Assembly: GCA_016218625.1 (NCBI GenBank)
Contig: JACRDL010000036.1
Coordinates: 1 to 34,273, forward strand
Length of the DNA: 34,273 nucleotides
Direction: 5' to 3'
Source: Elusimicrobiota bacterium
Lineage (GTDB): Bacteria; Elusimicrobiota; UBA8919
Positions 1 to 8,104 of this stretch are shown here, piece after piece. Both the position numbers and the translations under genes were made by a program. The stretch's first letter is position 1. Each line of letters begins with the position of its first letter. Under the pieces are notes generated by a model, which had not been told where the DNA came from, did no database searches, and was given only the letters and a program-made list of their open reading frames with translations.

Positions 1-2
1 CT

Positions 3-125
3 AATTTTGATATTATTTCTGATGCTGATATTTCAAAGGTCGAATCTTGGCTCAACAACAGACCGAGAAAATGTCTCGGGTTCTCTACTCCAAACGAGGT
101 TTTCAATTCGCACTGTTGCACTTAA
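3..125 (+). CDS. IS30-family transposase, C-terminal fragment (5' end outside window)
   Basis: The reading frame is open from the left edge to TAA at 123-125. The encoded tail contains LNNRPRKCLGFSTPNEVF, the characteristic end of IS30-family DDE transposases, where the final part of the catalytic domain precedes a short tail. The N-terminal part and the left terminal repeat lie outside the window. The right end of the element must lie in or just after the 27 bp separating this stop codon from the stop of the convergent CsgG-like gene. This is the only plus-strand gene I support. Identification rests on the conserved motif alone. I cannot tell whether the full element is intact. Confidence 0.85.
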   Translation, partial: NFDIISDADISKVESWLNNRPRKCLGFSTPNEVFNSHCCT

Positions 126-152
126 TGGTTGAATTCACCTCTTTGAAATTAT

Positions 153-1538
153 CTAAAAACCGAAACCCATTCCGAATATCGTCTGTCCGGTAGTCAAGGT
201 TACGCTGTCCGTTTCACCCTCAATGTCCCTTGTAAATGTAAATATATTTCCTGTTGAACGATATTCCAAGAATGCGGATGTTGATTCGCCTAATTTAACT
301 CTTAAACCGACAGGTATTCTGAATAAAAAACCAACATTAAATTGGTCCAGCGGTTTTCTAAATGTAGTGTCGTAAAACTGGTAGATGTAAGGCGATGTTG
401 TATTGTTCAGGGTCATACCTATTCCGAGCCCGATATATGGTTGCAATGTTCTACTTGAAAGCCGCAGCAACAGATCGCCGGCCATAAGATAGGTATTAAC
501 TTTGAAATAATCATCAACATAAAAACTAAATGATCTTGTTGAGTAGCCGTTTAAGGTTATCGTCGTTCTTTGTGCCGTGATTTGTTGGGCATAATGGGAT
601 ATTTCAAATTCACCGCCCACTAATTTTCCCGCGCCGAATCCGCCGACTCTAAAACCCCAAAGAGTGCCGGCATTTGCTGTTTCAAGATCTTTGAAACTTA
701 CTTCATAATAAGTAGGCCCGCCGTAAACTGTTCCGTCGCCATTTATGTCAAGAGCCAATTCATATTCATAAATTGGAGTTGAGTCATTTTTAAAACTCAG
801 ATCCATTTTGCCGCTGCCGCCGCCCAAGAAAACATCAAAGAACGAATCTCCTTTTGCTCGAGTATATGCAGGTTGATAATATGACGGTTGTTGTCCGGCA
901 CTCGGCTGTTGTTGTGCAGGTGAAGTTGTTGTCGGTTGTTGCGGCTGTCTAATTTCCGATGTCGGGACATCCGACCATATTTTTTTGATTTCAACCGATG
1001 ATGTGGCGATAACTTCCGCCGTTTCAGTATTTATAAGTCGTGCATTTATTTCCACCATCTGGTTTTCTACATCCAGAAGAGTTCCGGTTATAATTGCACT
1101 TACTCCTAATATCTTTCCGATTTTTTTTGTACTTTCAGCATCAATTATACCGGTTGTGCCGAGATTTTGCTCGCCTAAGACCTTTTCAAGAAGTTGTCTT
1201 TCTATAACCTGGAATTTTTTTAATTTTACTATGCGGGTTGTCAAGCGTTCGGAAACGATAGGTCCGCCGTCGGAAATTCTTTTGTCAAGATAGACGAAAG
1301 GCATTACGGCTATCTTAGGTTGAGGCAATAATGATGCCGACTCCGTGAACTCTTTTGCCATTTTAGTATACATATCCTCACGGGCAAAAGTTTTTGATGA
1401 TAATAATAACGACAAGATAAGCCACAGAATTACACGGAATTTCACAGAAGTTTTTTCTGTGTTTCTTCTGTGTGGTTCTGTGGCGCTTTTCAAATTCCGA
1501 TGCTTTAAAATAAACAGAATATAAAACTTTTTTTTCAT
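153..1538 (-). CDS. CsgG/FlgO-domain protein with C-terminal outer-membrane beta-barrel
   Basis: The ATG at 1538 is preferred because a GAGGAGG Shine-Dalgarno lies 11 nt upstream; a TTG nine codons earlier is unlikely. The protein is 461 aa. Residues 1-55 form an unusually long N-terminal region: a short hydrophobic run, about 30 residues encoded by a repeat element, then VILWLILSLLLSS ending near TFA, a plausible signal peptide. Residues about 70-185 resemble the CsgG/FlgO fold (KIAVMPF, VSERLTTRIVK, FQVIERQLLEKVLGEQNLG, GVSAIITGTL), known from outer-membrane-associated secretion and flagellar proteins. A Pro/Gln-rich linker (about 190-225) leads to a domain with alternating hydrophobic residues that ends GMGFGF, typical of a small outer-membrane barrel. 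It probably sits in or at the outer membrane. The exact role is unknown. It lies 30 bp after fmdB. Confidence 0.75.
   Translation of the reverse strand: MKKKFYILFILKHRNLKSATEPHRRNTEKTSVKFRVILWLILSLLLSSKTFAREDMYTKMAKEFTESASLLPQPKIAVMPFVYLDKRISDGGPIVSERLTTRIVKLKKFQVIERQLLEKVLGEQNLGTTGIIDAESTKKIGKILGVSAIITGTLLDVENQMVEINARLINTETAEVIATSSVEIKKIWSDVPTSEIRQPQQPTTTSPAQQQPSAGQQPSYYQPAYTRAKGDSFFDVFLGGGSGKMDLSFKNDSTPIYEYELALDINGDGTVYGGPTYYEVSFKDLETANAGTLWGFRVGGFGAGKLVGGEFEISHYAQQITAQRTTITLNGYSTRSFSFYVDDYFKVNTYLMAGDLLLRLSSRTLQPYIGLGIGMTLNNTTSPYIYQFYDTTFRKPLDQFNVGFLFRIPVGLRVKLGESTSAFLEYRSTGNIFTFTRDIEGETDSVTLTTGQTIFGMGFGF
1411..1510 (-). repeat. CACAGAA-type repeat inside the CsgG-like gene
   Basis: About 100 bp made of CACAGAA-like heptads with a loose inverted symmetry. 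It matches 21371-21471 over its whole length, including the flanking words GCATCGGAATTT and TGGCTTATCTTGT, but lies in the opposite orientation. Here it is read in frame as residues about 12-42 of the 461-aa protein and supplies part of the hydrophobic core of the signal peptide. Confidence 0.85.
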
Positions 1539-1568
1539 AAATGAATAATCCTCCTCAAAACCCAAAAA

Positions 1569-1805
1569 TTATTTAATTTTACATCCGGGACAGCAACCGG
1601 GAAAATTATTTGCCATATCGCAGGAGTTACTCGACGTTCCGCCGCAACTGCTGGATGAACTGCTTACTGCAAAAGTAGAAAACGTTCTGGTAATATCGTT
1701 GTCTCCGCATTTTTCACATTTAAGTTTTTCATTATTGCTTGTTACATTTACAAGCGATTCAAAACTTGCCCCGCACTTTTTACAGATAAAAGAATGTATA
1801 GGCAT
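1569..1805 (-). CDS. FmdB-family zinc-ribbon protein
   Basis: A 78-aa protein starting MPIHSF, close to the usual MPIYEY start of FmdB-type proteins. Two CxxC pairs (C8/C11 and C30/C33) form the small zinc ribbon that defines this family, first named after the formamidase regulator FmdB. A Ser/Cys/Gly-rich tail (SSSSSSCGG, CCPGC) follows and is also usual. The family's molecular function is not settled; a regulatory role is only a traditional label. The start ATG lies 7 nt after a near-consensus -10 box embedded in the end of trxB, so the mRNA is probably leaderless; no Shine-Dalgarno is present. Confidence 0.88.
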   Translation of the reverse strand: MPIHSFICKKCGASFESLVNVTSNNEKLKCEKCGDNDITRTFSTFAVSSSSSSCGGTSSNSCDMANNFPGCCPGCKIK

Positions 1806-1806
1806 A

Positions 1807-2739
1807 TTATTTAGTATATTCCATTTTTTTCAATTTGTCAAGATATTTTTCCGCTGAAAATGCCGCAATTGCCCCGTCGGAACAGGCGGTTACAACCTGT
1901 TTTAATAATTTTTTTCTGCAGTCGCCCGCGGCAAAAACTCCTGCTTTGTCAGTTTTCATTTCATCGTCGGTGATTATGTAACCGTTTTCATCAAGTTTTA
2001 ATATGTTTGTAAGATATTCAGTATTAGGAGTATAGCCGACAAACATAAAGACACCATTTACATTTATTTCGGTTTTTACAGAAGTTAAAATATTTTCTAC
2101 CATGACACTTTCAACTTTTTGAGCGCCTTTAATTTCAACGAGATGTGAATTCCATATGAAATTTATTTTTTTATTTGCAACCGCCCGTTCCTGTAAAATT
2201 TTTGTTGCACGCAGTTTATAGCGTCTATGAACCACCAAGACCTTGTCTGCAAATTTTGTAATAAAAAGCGCTTCTTCAATTGCAGTATCCCCTCCGCCGA
2301 CTACCGCAACCGTTTTATTTTTGTAAAGCGCTGCATCGCAGGTAGCACAGTAAGAAACACCTCTGCCTGTGAATTCTTTTTCGCCGGGGATACCTAATTG
2401 TTTGGGTTTTGCTCCGGTTGCTATTATTAAAGAAATCGCAGAATATATTTTCTCATCCGTTTTAATTTCTATGTTTTTTTCGGTGTAATTAACGGAAACA
2501 ACCTCTTGTAAAATAATTTTTAATCCGAATTTTTCCGCCTGAACTTTTAAATTCTTGACAAGTTGAAACCCACTGATACCGCCAGGAAATCCCGGATAAT
2601 TTTCAATAATATCGGATGATACCGCTTGCCCATTTATTGCATAATTGTCAATCAAAAGGCAATTAAGCCGTGCCCGTGCCGTGTAAATTCCGGCTGTTAA
2701 TCCAGCCGGCCCGCCGCCTATAATAATTACATCATACAT
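1807..2739 (-). CDS. trxB: Thioredoxin-disulfide reductase
   Basis: A 310-aa flavoprotein of normal family length. It reduces thioredoxin with NADPH in the cytoplasm. FAD-binding GGGPAG is at residues 8-13, the redox-active CATC at 131-134, the NADPH-binding loop GGGDTA at 148-153, and HRRYKLRA at 171-178, whose basic residues indicate NADPH rather than NADH. A second FAD motif, GVFAAGDCR, lies near the C-terminus. The ATG at 2739 directly follows a repeat (2745-2783) and has no visible Shine-Dalgarno. The upstream metallophosphoesterase ends 47 bp away. The last codons carry the fmdB promoter. Confidence 0.96.
   Translation of the reverse strand: MYDVIIIGGGPAGLTAGIYTARARLNCLLIDNYAINGQAVSSDIIENYPGFPGGISGFQLVKNLKVQAEKFGLKIILQEVVSVNYTEKNIEIKTDEKIYSAISLIIATGAKPKQLGIPGEKEFTGRGVSYCATCDAALYKNKTVAVVGGGDTAIEEALFITKFADKVLVVHRRYKLRATKILQERAVANKKINFIWNSHLVEIKGAQKVESVMVENILTSVKTEINVNGVFMFVGYTPNTEYLTNILKLDENGYIITDDEMKTDKAGVFAAGDCRKKLLKQVVTACSDGAIAAFSAEKYLDKLKKMEYTK
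1813..1841 (-). promoter_or_regulatory. Sigma70-type promoter of fmdB, predicted leaderless
   Basis: On the minus strand TTGACA (1841-1836), 17 nt, then TATACT (1818-1813). The -10 box ends 7 nt before the fmdB ATG at 1805, so transcription should begin at or next to the A of ATG. The whole promoter lies inside the last codons of trxB. Confidence 0.75.
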
Positions 2740-2744
2740 AGTTT

Positions 2745-2783
2745 TTAACCACAGAGCGCCCGAAGGAAGTCCCTTTAGGGGCG
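2745..2783 (-). repeat. Composite repeat upstream of trxB
   Basis: AACCACAG, the edge of the CACAGA repeat family, is followed by a 27-bp palindrome with arms CGCCC/GGGCG and an inner CCCTTTAGGG. It fills most of the 47-bp gap and stops 5 nt before the trxB ATG. The word GGGACTTCCTTCGG resembles the palindrome inside mutS at 14767-14800. Confidence 0.65.
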
Positions 2784-2786
2784 TTA

Positions 2787-3500
2787 TTATTTTCCATAAG
2801 ATAACCTCGTTATGAGCGGTTCTGGTAAAAACTTTTCACGCATTTTTGTTTGAACCTTTTCAATATCATATTCAACACGATGAAATGTAATTTTATTGTC
2901 TTCCAAAATTAAAAAACATGCACGGTTGTCGCCGTCACGCGGTTGTCCTACCGAACCGACATTTATTATGGATTTGGAGGTTATTTGCAAAGTTATATCC
3001 GTAGATAAACCCGTTATTCCGTTTTCAACCGTATAAACAAACGGATAATGACTATGCCCGATAAAGCATATTTGTGTTTCAAAAAACTGAAGATTATCTT
3101 GCATATCAGACGGTTTTATGAGATATTCATTTATTGATTCTCTCGGACTTCCGTGAACAACGGTAAAATTTTCAGTTTGAATTTTTTCCGGCAGTTCACC
3201 CAAAAACTTTTTATTTTCTTTCGTTAAAACGGATGATGTCCACAAAATCGCTGCCTTTGCATTATCATTAAACCAATTTATATCAAAAAGTCCAACCGCT
3301 GCCTTGTCGTGATTTCCCGCGACAATTTTTATGTTTTTTATTGACTTAATTTTTTCAACGCATTCATTAGGATTAGGACCATAACCTATTATATCTCCGC
3401 AGCAGATTAGCCCATCAACATTTTCAAGAGAAATTTTTTTAAGGACGCAATCTAATGCCTCAATGTTTGAATGAATATCGGAAAAAACGGCGAGTTTCAC
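2787..3500 (-). CDS. Calcineurin-like metallophosphoesterase (YfcE/diadenosine-tetraphosphatase-like)
   Basis: The GTG at 3500 is chosen because a -10 box lies exactly 7 nt upstream and the protein then starts directly at the family's first strand, KLAVFSDIHSN. The 237-aa protein has the full metal-binding set: D8/H10 (DIH), GD at 35-36, GNHD at 62-65, then VHGSP and GHSHYP. Families of this type hydrolyse phosphodiesters or dinucleoside polyphosphates; the substrate here cannot be told. It follows the WecG-like gene by 8 bp but appears to have its own promoter. A longer reading from a TTG at 3530 would add ten residues that do not fit the family. Confidence 0.85.
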   Translation of the reverse strand: MKLAVFSDIHSNIEALDCVLKKISLENVDGLICCGDIIGYGPNPNECVEKIKSIKNIKIVAGNHDKAAVGLFDINWFNDNAKAAILWTSSVLTKENKKFLGELPEKIQTENFTVVHGSPRESINEYLIKPSDMQDNLQFFETQICFIGHSHYPFVYTVENGITGLSTDITLQITSKSIINVGSVGQPRDGDNRACFLILEDNKITFHRVEYDIEKVQTKMREKFLPEPLITRLSYGK

Positions 3501-3507
3501 GAAAAGT

Positions 3508-3535
3508 ATTATACATAAAATTTTACACAAATCAA
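3508..3535 (-). promoter_or_regulatory. Sigma70-type promoter of the metallophosphoesterase, predicted leaderless
   Basis: TTGATT (3535-3530), 16 nt, TATAAT (3513-3508), then 7 nt to the GTG start at 3500. The -10 box contains the TAA stop codon (3511-3509) of the upstream glycosyltransferase gene. Confidence 0.7.
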
Positions 3536-4255
3536 CCGTATTTTTTCCTTAAAAATTTTTAATGCAAAAGAAAAAAGTTTTATAATTCTTAAAATTCTCC
3601 AAGGTTGCTGGGCTACCCGGAAAACCCACTCTATATTTCTGCCTATCATCCATTTCGGCGCCCGTCTTAAATTACCAGATATTACATCAAAACTTCCACC
3701 GACACCCATTGCGATTTTTACGCCCAATTTTTCAAGATTTTTGTTGAGCCATATTTCTTGAAAAGGAGTGTTTAATCCTGCGAAAAGTATTTCCGCCCCG
3801 GACGATTTTATCAGTGAAATTACAGCATGTTCGTTTCCTAAAAAATAGCCGTTATGGAATCCGGCGATTTTTAATTCCGGGAGTTTTTTTTTAATTTCAT
3901 CTGTTGCTTTTTTGATAATTTCTTCTTTAGCGCCGAGGAAAAAAACGGAATGTTTTTTTTGCTGTGCATAGTTAAGTATTGAAATCATGAAATCAATTCC
4001 TGGAATTTTTTCTGAAAGCGGAACTCTCAGAAATTTTGCAGCCCAGCGGACTCCCGCACTTTCGGGAATAACAAGTGCGGCTGTGTCAAAAATATTTTTT
4101 AACTTTTCGTTTTTGTGCGCTTCAAAAATCATTAAAGGATTTGCGGTTATTATTTGGTGCGGATTATTGTCGGTGAGATAACTGCCCACAAGAGTTAACG
4201 CATCAAAAAGTGAGATATTATCAATTCGTGTTGACAATATTTTTATTGACTCCAT
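3509..4255 (-). CDS. WecG/TagA/CpsF-family glycosyltransferase
   Basis: A 248-aa protein matching the family that transfers N-acetylmannosamine (or a related sugar) onto undecaprenyl-diphosphate-GlcNAc in surface polysaccharide synthesis. Visible family signatures are ITANPLMIFEAH, PESAGVRWAAKFL, PGIDFM, VFFLGAKEEI, FHNGYF, FAGLNTPFQEIW, GVGGSFDVISGNLRRAPKW and the C-terminal RVAQQPWR. The C-terminal Lys/Arg-rich helix probably contacts the membrane. It lies 14 bp after smc. No polysaccharide cluster surrounds it, so its polymer is unknown. Only a weak Shine-Dalgarno (GAG) is present. Confidence 0.92.
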   Translation of the reverse strand: MESIKILSTRIDNISLFDALTLVGSYLTDNNPHQIITANPLMIFEAHKNEKLKNIFDTAALVIPESAGVRWAAKFLRVPLSEKIPGIDFMISILNYAQQKKHSVFFLGAKEEIIKKATDEIKKKLPELKIAGFHNGYFLGNEHAVISLIKSSGAEILFAGLNTPFQEIWLNKNLEKLGVKIAMGVGGSFDVISGNLRRAPKWMIGRNIEWVFRVAQQPWRILRIIKLFSFALKIFKEKIRLICVKFYV

Positions 4256-4269
4256 CTTGATTATCTCAA

Positions 4270-7200
4270 TTAGTCATGCGAGGATGAAGCCGCAATCGTA
4301 GTTCTCCGTTCCCCTTCAAGATGCACGGAGATGATTTTGGAAATGCCGAGTTCTTCCATAGTTACACCATAGAGAACATTCGCCGACTCCATCGTGCGTT
4401 TGTTGTGGGTGATGACGAAAAACTGGGATGTTTTGGCGAACTCCTTAAGCATTCTCGTAAATCTTAATACATTTGCCTCGTCAAGTTGACCGTCAATTTC
4501 GTCAAGTATGCAAAACGGCGCGGGTTTTACCAGATATATTGCGAAAAGAATTGCTATTGCGGTAAGCGTTCTTTCTCCGCCAGAAAGAAGTGAAATGTGC
4601 TGAAGTTTTTTCCCCGGCGGCTGCGCTATGATGTCAATACCGGTTTCAAGAAGATTTCCTTCGTCGGTTAAAAGCAGATCCGCCTCGCCACCTTCAAATA
4701 ACTGGTTAAATATATTCCTAAAATTTTCACGGACTACTGTAAATGTTTTCTGAAAGTTTTGACGGGTGGTGATGTTGATTTTGTTTATCGCGTTATGCAG
4801 ATCCTCCCTTGCTTTTTCTAAATCCTCTTTCTGTTTTGTTAAAAAATTATACCGCTGTTCAAGTTGCTCATATTCTTCCGGCGCCGCAAGATTAACCGCA
4901 CCGAGGGTTTCTATTTTCTTTTTCAGTTTTTCAACCTCATCCTGCTCCATTGCCACGGCATTATAGTTATTTACGGCGTCTTCAATTGTGATTCCTTTTT
5001 CTTCTTTTATACGGTTTTCAATCTGCCTGATGTCCGATGATGTGCTTGAAACGGCTCTTTCAAGTGTTCGGATTTCATCCTGAATGGTATTCTGATGCGC
5101 CCTGTGAGTTCTTAAATTATTTTCAAGTTCAGTAATTGCGTTTTTGATTTCATCCCGTTCTTTTTCAATATTTTTAAGGAGATCATCTGCAGTATCTTTT
5201 ATAACAACGATTTTATTTATTTCAGCGGTTGAATCGGATATTATTTTTTCCATCGACGCGATTTTTTCCGCGGAGTCATTTAACCATTTTTTTGATTTTT
5301 CAATTTTTGCCGATGTAAGTTGATAGTTTTTATCAGCAGATTTAATTTTTTCTTTGATATTTTCCAACTGGGAACTTTTGACAGAAAAATCTATTTGTAT
5401 ATCTGTAAAGTCACGCTCCTGTGATTCTCGTTCCGCTTGGAGTTTTTTTATCAGGGAGGTTTGTTCAGAAAATCCGGTTTTTACTGAATTTTCCTGCGCG
5501 GCACATTTAGAAATCTTATCGTTCATTTCTATGATTTCCGACTCTTTTTCGATTTTTTGGTTGTTAAGATTTTCATATTCGGCGGATAAAATTGTAAGAT
5601 AATTAATGGAGGTTTTTAATGACTCTTCTGCCGACGAGAGTTCCGCCATAATCTGCATCAATTCATTTTTTTCAGTTTCCACTGAAACGGTAGCATTATG
5701 TAATTCTGTACCGGTTGAAGTAATTTCTTCCTGGTAATTTTTTATTGACTCGGTGAATTTGCCGATTTCACCGTTTATTGTTGCGGTTTCATTTTTAAGG
5801 CGGTTTATTTCCGCTGATATTTCCAGTGAGCCCCTTAACCGGTTTTCCGGAAGGACAGTTCCGCCGCTTATTAAACCTCTGCTATAAATATTTTCATTTT
5901 TTAGCGTTGCATCATCTAACAGAAACTCAACAATTTTTCTGAATTTCGGTTCGCAGTTGACAAGGTCAGAGATTTTTTTGCCGGAAAATACATTTGAATT
6001 TAAAATTTGCAATTTTTCAATTTCGGACATTATCAAAAATGATGCCCAGCCGTAGTTTCCATTTTTCAGCCAGTTAATTACTTCAATTGCGGTATTTTCG
6101 GTATCTACAATAATGTAATCGCTTTTCTCGCCGAGTGCCGATTGGACAACGGAAATATGTTCATCGCTGACAGTTATTATATCGCTTACCGTTCCGTGAA
6201 CCCGCCCATTGAAAGTTTCTTTTATTTTGGAATGTAATTCGTAATTTGAGTTGTGGCTTATCGCTTCCATCCGTGCAGCAAATTGCGCCCCTAATTCTTT
6301 TTTTGATAAAAGTTCATTCTGGTTTTTTTCTATCTCCGCACGCAGTTGATTTATTTTAGCCGAAAGGTTTTCAATCTTTTTCTTTTTTTCTTCCAGAGTT
6401 AAATTTACAACAGCAATTTTTTCTTTAAGTTCACTTACAGTTTTTTCCTGCTCATCTTTTTTGGACAGTGTCTCCCGTTCCTGAATTTTCTGTTTTTCCA
6501 TTCGGCTATTTATTTCTTTCAGGAATGAATCAACAGAAGTTTTTCTGTTGTGAAGTTCTGACAGTTCGGTGGCACACTTAAAAATTAATTGCCTTAAGTT
6601 CTCAATATCCGAATTTGTTTTTGTAATTTCCGAGATTAGTTTATTTTTCCGTTCGCTTTTTTCGGCAAGTATTTCCTTCGCGGATGAAACGACAATCTCT
6701 GCCTCCTCAAGTTCTTTTTTGGCAGCGGCTAATTCCATTGAATGATTATTCAGGTCTGTTTGTCCCTGCGCGATTTCCTGTTGGGATTCATTAACTCTGG
6801 CAAGATTTTCCTTTTTAGCGGTTTCGGAGGCATGTATTCGCTCGTTTAATATCGCGATGGATGAGTCGATTTTATTTGCCTCGGTGCGTTTTGATATAAG
6901 TTCATCCTCTTTTGCCGTCAGCGTAATTTTTAACTCCGAATATTTTGCATCCAGTTTATCTATCTCAATTGAGACATTTGAAAGTTTTTCATTTATCGCG
7001 GCAAGTTCTTTTAATTTTACCGAGTTGGTTTCTTTAACTTGTTGGTATTTTTGGACGAGAGAGTTGACCTCGTAATTTTTCAGTTCGTCAAGATATTTCT
7101 GGTACTGCCTCGCCTTTCTTGCCTGTGTGTCAAGTTTGCTTTTCTGGCTTTCAAGTTCCGAAAGTATATCGTTCAGTCGCAGCATATCCTGTGAAACCTT

Positions 7201-7746
7201 TTCAAGTTTTCTTAATGCCTCTTCCCGTTTTGATTTGTATTTTGCGACTCCCGCCACTTCTTCAAAAATATATCTTCTTTCCGCAGGTTTTGATTGCAGA
7301 ATAAAATCAATTTTTCCCTGCTCCATTATTGAATATGATTCCGTTCCGATTCCCGTATCCAAAAATAAATCTTTTATGTCTCTCAGACGGACAGGGGTTT
7401 TATTTAACTGATATTCCGATTCACCGGTCCTGAAAAGCCGGCGAGTAACAGATACTTCCGAGTAATCAATAGGAAGCACATTTTTTGAATTGTCAAAAGT
7501 TAAGGTTATTTCTGAAACGGAGGTTTGTTTTCTTTCCGATGTTCCGCTGAAAATAATATCTTCCATTTTTGTTCCGCGAAGCGATTTCGCCGACTGCTCG
7601 CCAAGAACCCATTTTATCGCGTCCGTAATGTTTGTTTTTCCGCATCCATTAGGGCCTACAATTGCAGTAATACCTTCTCCGAAATTGAGAACAGTTCTGT
7701 CCGCAAATGATTTGAATCCGCCGATTTCAATTGTTTTTAAGTGCAT
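4270..7746 (-). CDS. smc: Chromosome segregation ATPase SMC
   Basis: A 1158-aa protein of typical SMC length. Walker A GPNGCGKTN is at residues 31-39 and the N-terminal head runs to about residue 170. Two long coiled coils flank a hinge (about 490-620), which contains the conserved GRVHGTVSDII and ALGEKSDYIIVD. The C-terminal head has LSGGERTLTAIAILFAIY and the Walker B DEIDGQLDEANV; most SMCs have DEVDAALDDANV, so GQ in place of AA is slightly unusual. SMC homodimers compact and resolve the chromosome with ScpA/ScpB, which are not in this window. AAGGAG lies 10 nt before the ATG. A consensus promoter about 150 bp upstream drives it, with a repeat in the leader. Confidence 0.97.
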   Translation of the reverse strand: MHLKTIEIGGFKSFADRTVLNFGEGITAIVGPNGCGKTNITDAIKWVLGEQSAKSLRGTKMEDIIFSGTSERKQTSVSEITLTFDNSKNVLPIDYSEVSVTRRLFRTGESEYQLNKTPVRLRDIKDLFLDTGIGTESYSIMEQGKIDFILQSKPAERRYIFEEVAGVAKYKSKREEALRKLEKVSQDMLRLNDILSELESQKSKLDTQARKARQYQKYLDELKNYEVNSLVQKYQQVKETNSVKLKELAAINEKLSNVSIEIDKLDAKYSELKITLTAKEDELISKRTEANKIDSSIAILNERIHASETAKKENLARVNESQQEIAQGQTDLNNHSMELAAAKKELEEAEIVVSSAKEILAEKSERKNKLISEITKTNSDIENLRQLIFKCATELSELHNRKTSVDSFLKEINSRMEKQKIQERETLSKKDEQEKTVSELKEKIAVVNLTLEEKKKKIENLSAKINQLRAEIEKNQNELLSKKELGAQFAARMEAISHNSNYELHSKIKETFNGRVHGTVSDIITVSDEHISVVQSALGEKSDYIIVDTENTAIEVINWLKNGNYGWASFLIMSEIEKLQILNSNVFSGKKISDLVNCEPKFRKIVEFLLDDATLKNENIYSRGLISGGTVLPENRLRGSLEISAEINRLKNETATINGEIGKFTESIKNYQEEITSTGTELHNATVSVETEKNELMQIMAELSSAEESLKTSINYLTILSAEYENLNNQKIEKESEIIEMNDKISKCAAQENSVKTGFSEQTSLIKKLQAERESQERDFTDIQIDFSVKSSQLENIKEKIKSADKNYQLTSAKIEKSKKWLNDSAEKIASMEKIISDSTAEINKIVVIKDTADDLLKNIEKERDEIKNAITELENNLRTHRAHQNTIQDEIRTLERAVSSTSSDIRQIENRIKEEKGITIEDAVNNYNAVAMEQDEVEKLKKKIETLGAVNLAAPEEYEQLEQRYNFLTKQKEDLEKAREDLHNAINKINITTRQNFQKTFTVVRENFRNIFNQLFEGGEADLLLTDEGNLLETGIDIIAQPPGKKLQHISLLSGGERTLTAIAILFAIYLVKPAPFCILDEIDGQLDEANVLRFTRMLKEFAKTSQFFVITHNKRTMESANVLYGVTMEELGISKIISVHLEGERRTTIAASSSHD

Positions 7747-7762
7747 AGTCGCTTTGCTCCTT

Positions 7763-7851
7763 ACACGGAACTGACTCGGAACTTATACACAGAACTGAAG
7801 CAGAACTTTCTGTGTCTGTTCCGTGTTTTGTTCCGTGTCCGTTCAGTGTGT
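7763..7851 (+). repeat. CACGGAAC-type repeat in the smc leader
   Basis: About 88 bp of ACGGAAC/ACAGAAC direct units followed by their inverted forms (TTCCGTG, TTCTGTG). It is nearly identical to 12278-12365 in reverse orientation and related to 19820-19910. It lies in the 5' leader of smc, ending 17 bp before the ATG. Confidence 0.85.
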
Positions 7852-7892
7852 TTTTTTACCGAATTAGCACCTTCTTTTACCATCTTTTAGTA

Positions 7893-7921
7893 ATTATACA
7901 AAAAAGAAAAATTATTGTCAA
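7893..7921 (-). promoter_or_regulatory. Consensus sigma70 promoter of smc
   Basis: TTGACA (7921-7916), 17-nt spacer, TATAAT (7898-7893): a perfect match at both boxes. The predicted leader is about 140 nt and includes the repeat at 7763-7851. Confidence 0.85.
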
Positions 7922-7923
7922 GT

Positions 7924-7985
7924 CCTGTTAGAAATTTTCTAAAATTTTTTTGTTGAGGTAGCGATACTGCTATTTTTCTAACAGG
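7924..7985. repeat. CCTGTTAGAAA palindromic element between the 828-aa gene and smc
   Basis: Outer arms CCTGTTAGAAA (7924-7934) and TTTCTAACAGG (7975-7985), with an inner TAGC...GCTA palindrome (7959-7972) and a third TTTCTAA copy at 7936-7942. The outer arms and inner TAGC/CGAT words match the element inside mutS (15099-15142). It abuts the -35 box of the smc promoter. It may act in transcript ending for the upstream gene or be a mobile palindromic element. Confidence 0.7.
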
Positions 7986-8104
7986 GCAAGTAAAAAATTG
8001 ATTATTAAAACTTTTTGTTTTGGGATTAAAAGTCAAGGTATTAAAAAACCGCCGAGATGCCTTTATTCATTTGATATTTTCAGGTCAGGTTGTGATTATT
8101 ATTT
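7986..8104. other. AT-rich spacer with no recognised gene
   Basis: The gene-free stretch 7747-8104 holds the repeat, promoter and palindrome listed separately. In this remaining 119 bp I see no ORF with a start signal, no hairpin followed by a T-run and no RNA gene. Confidence 0.6.
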
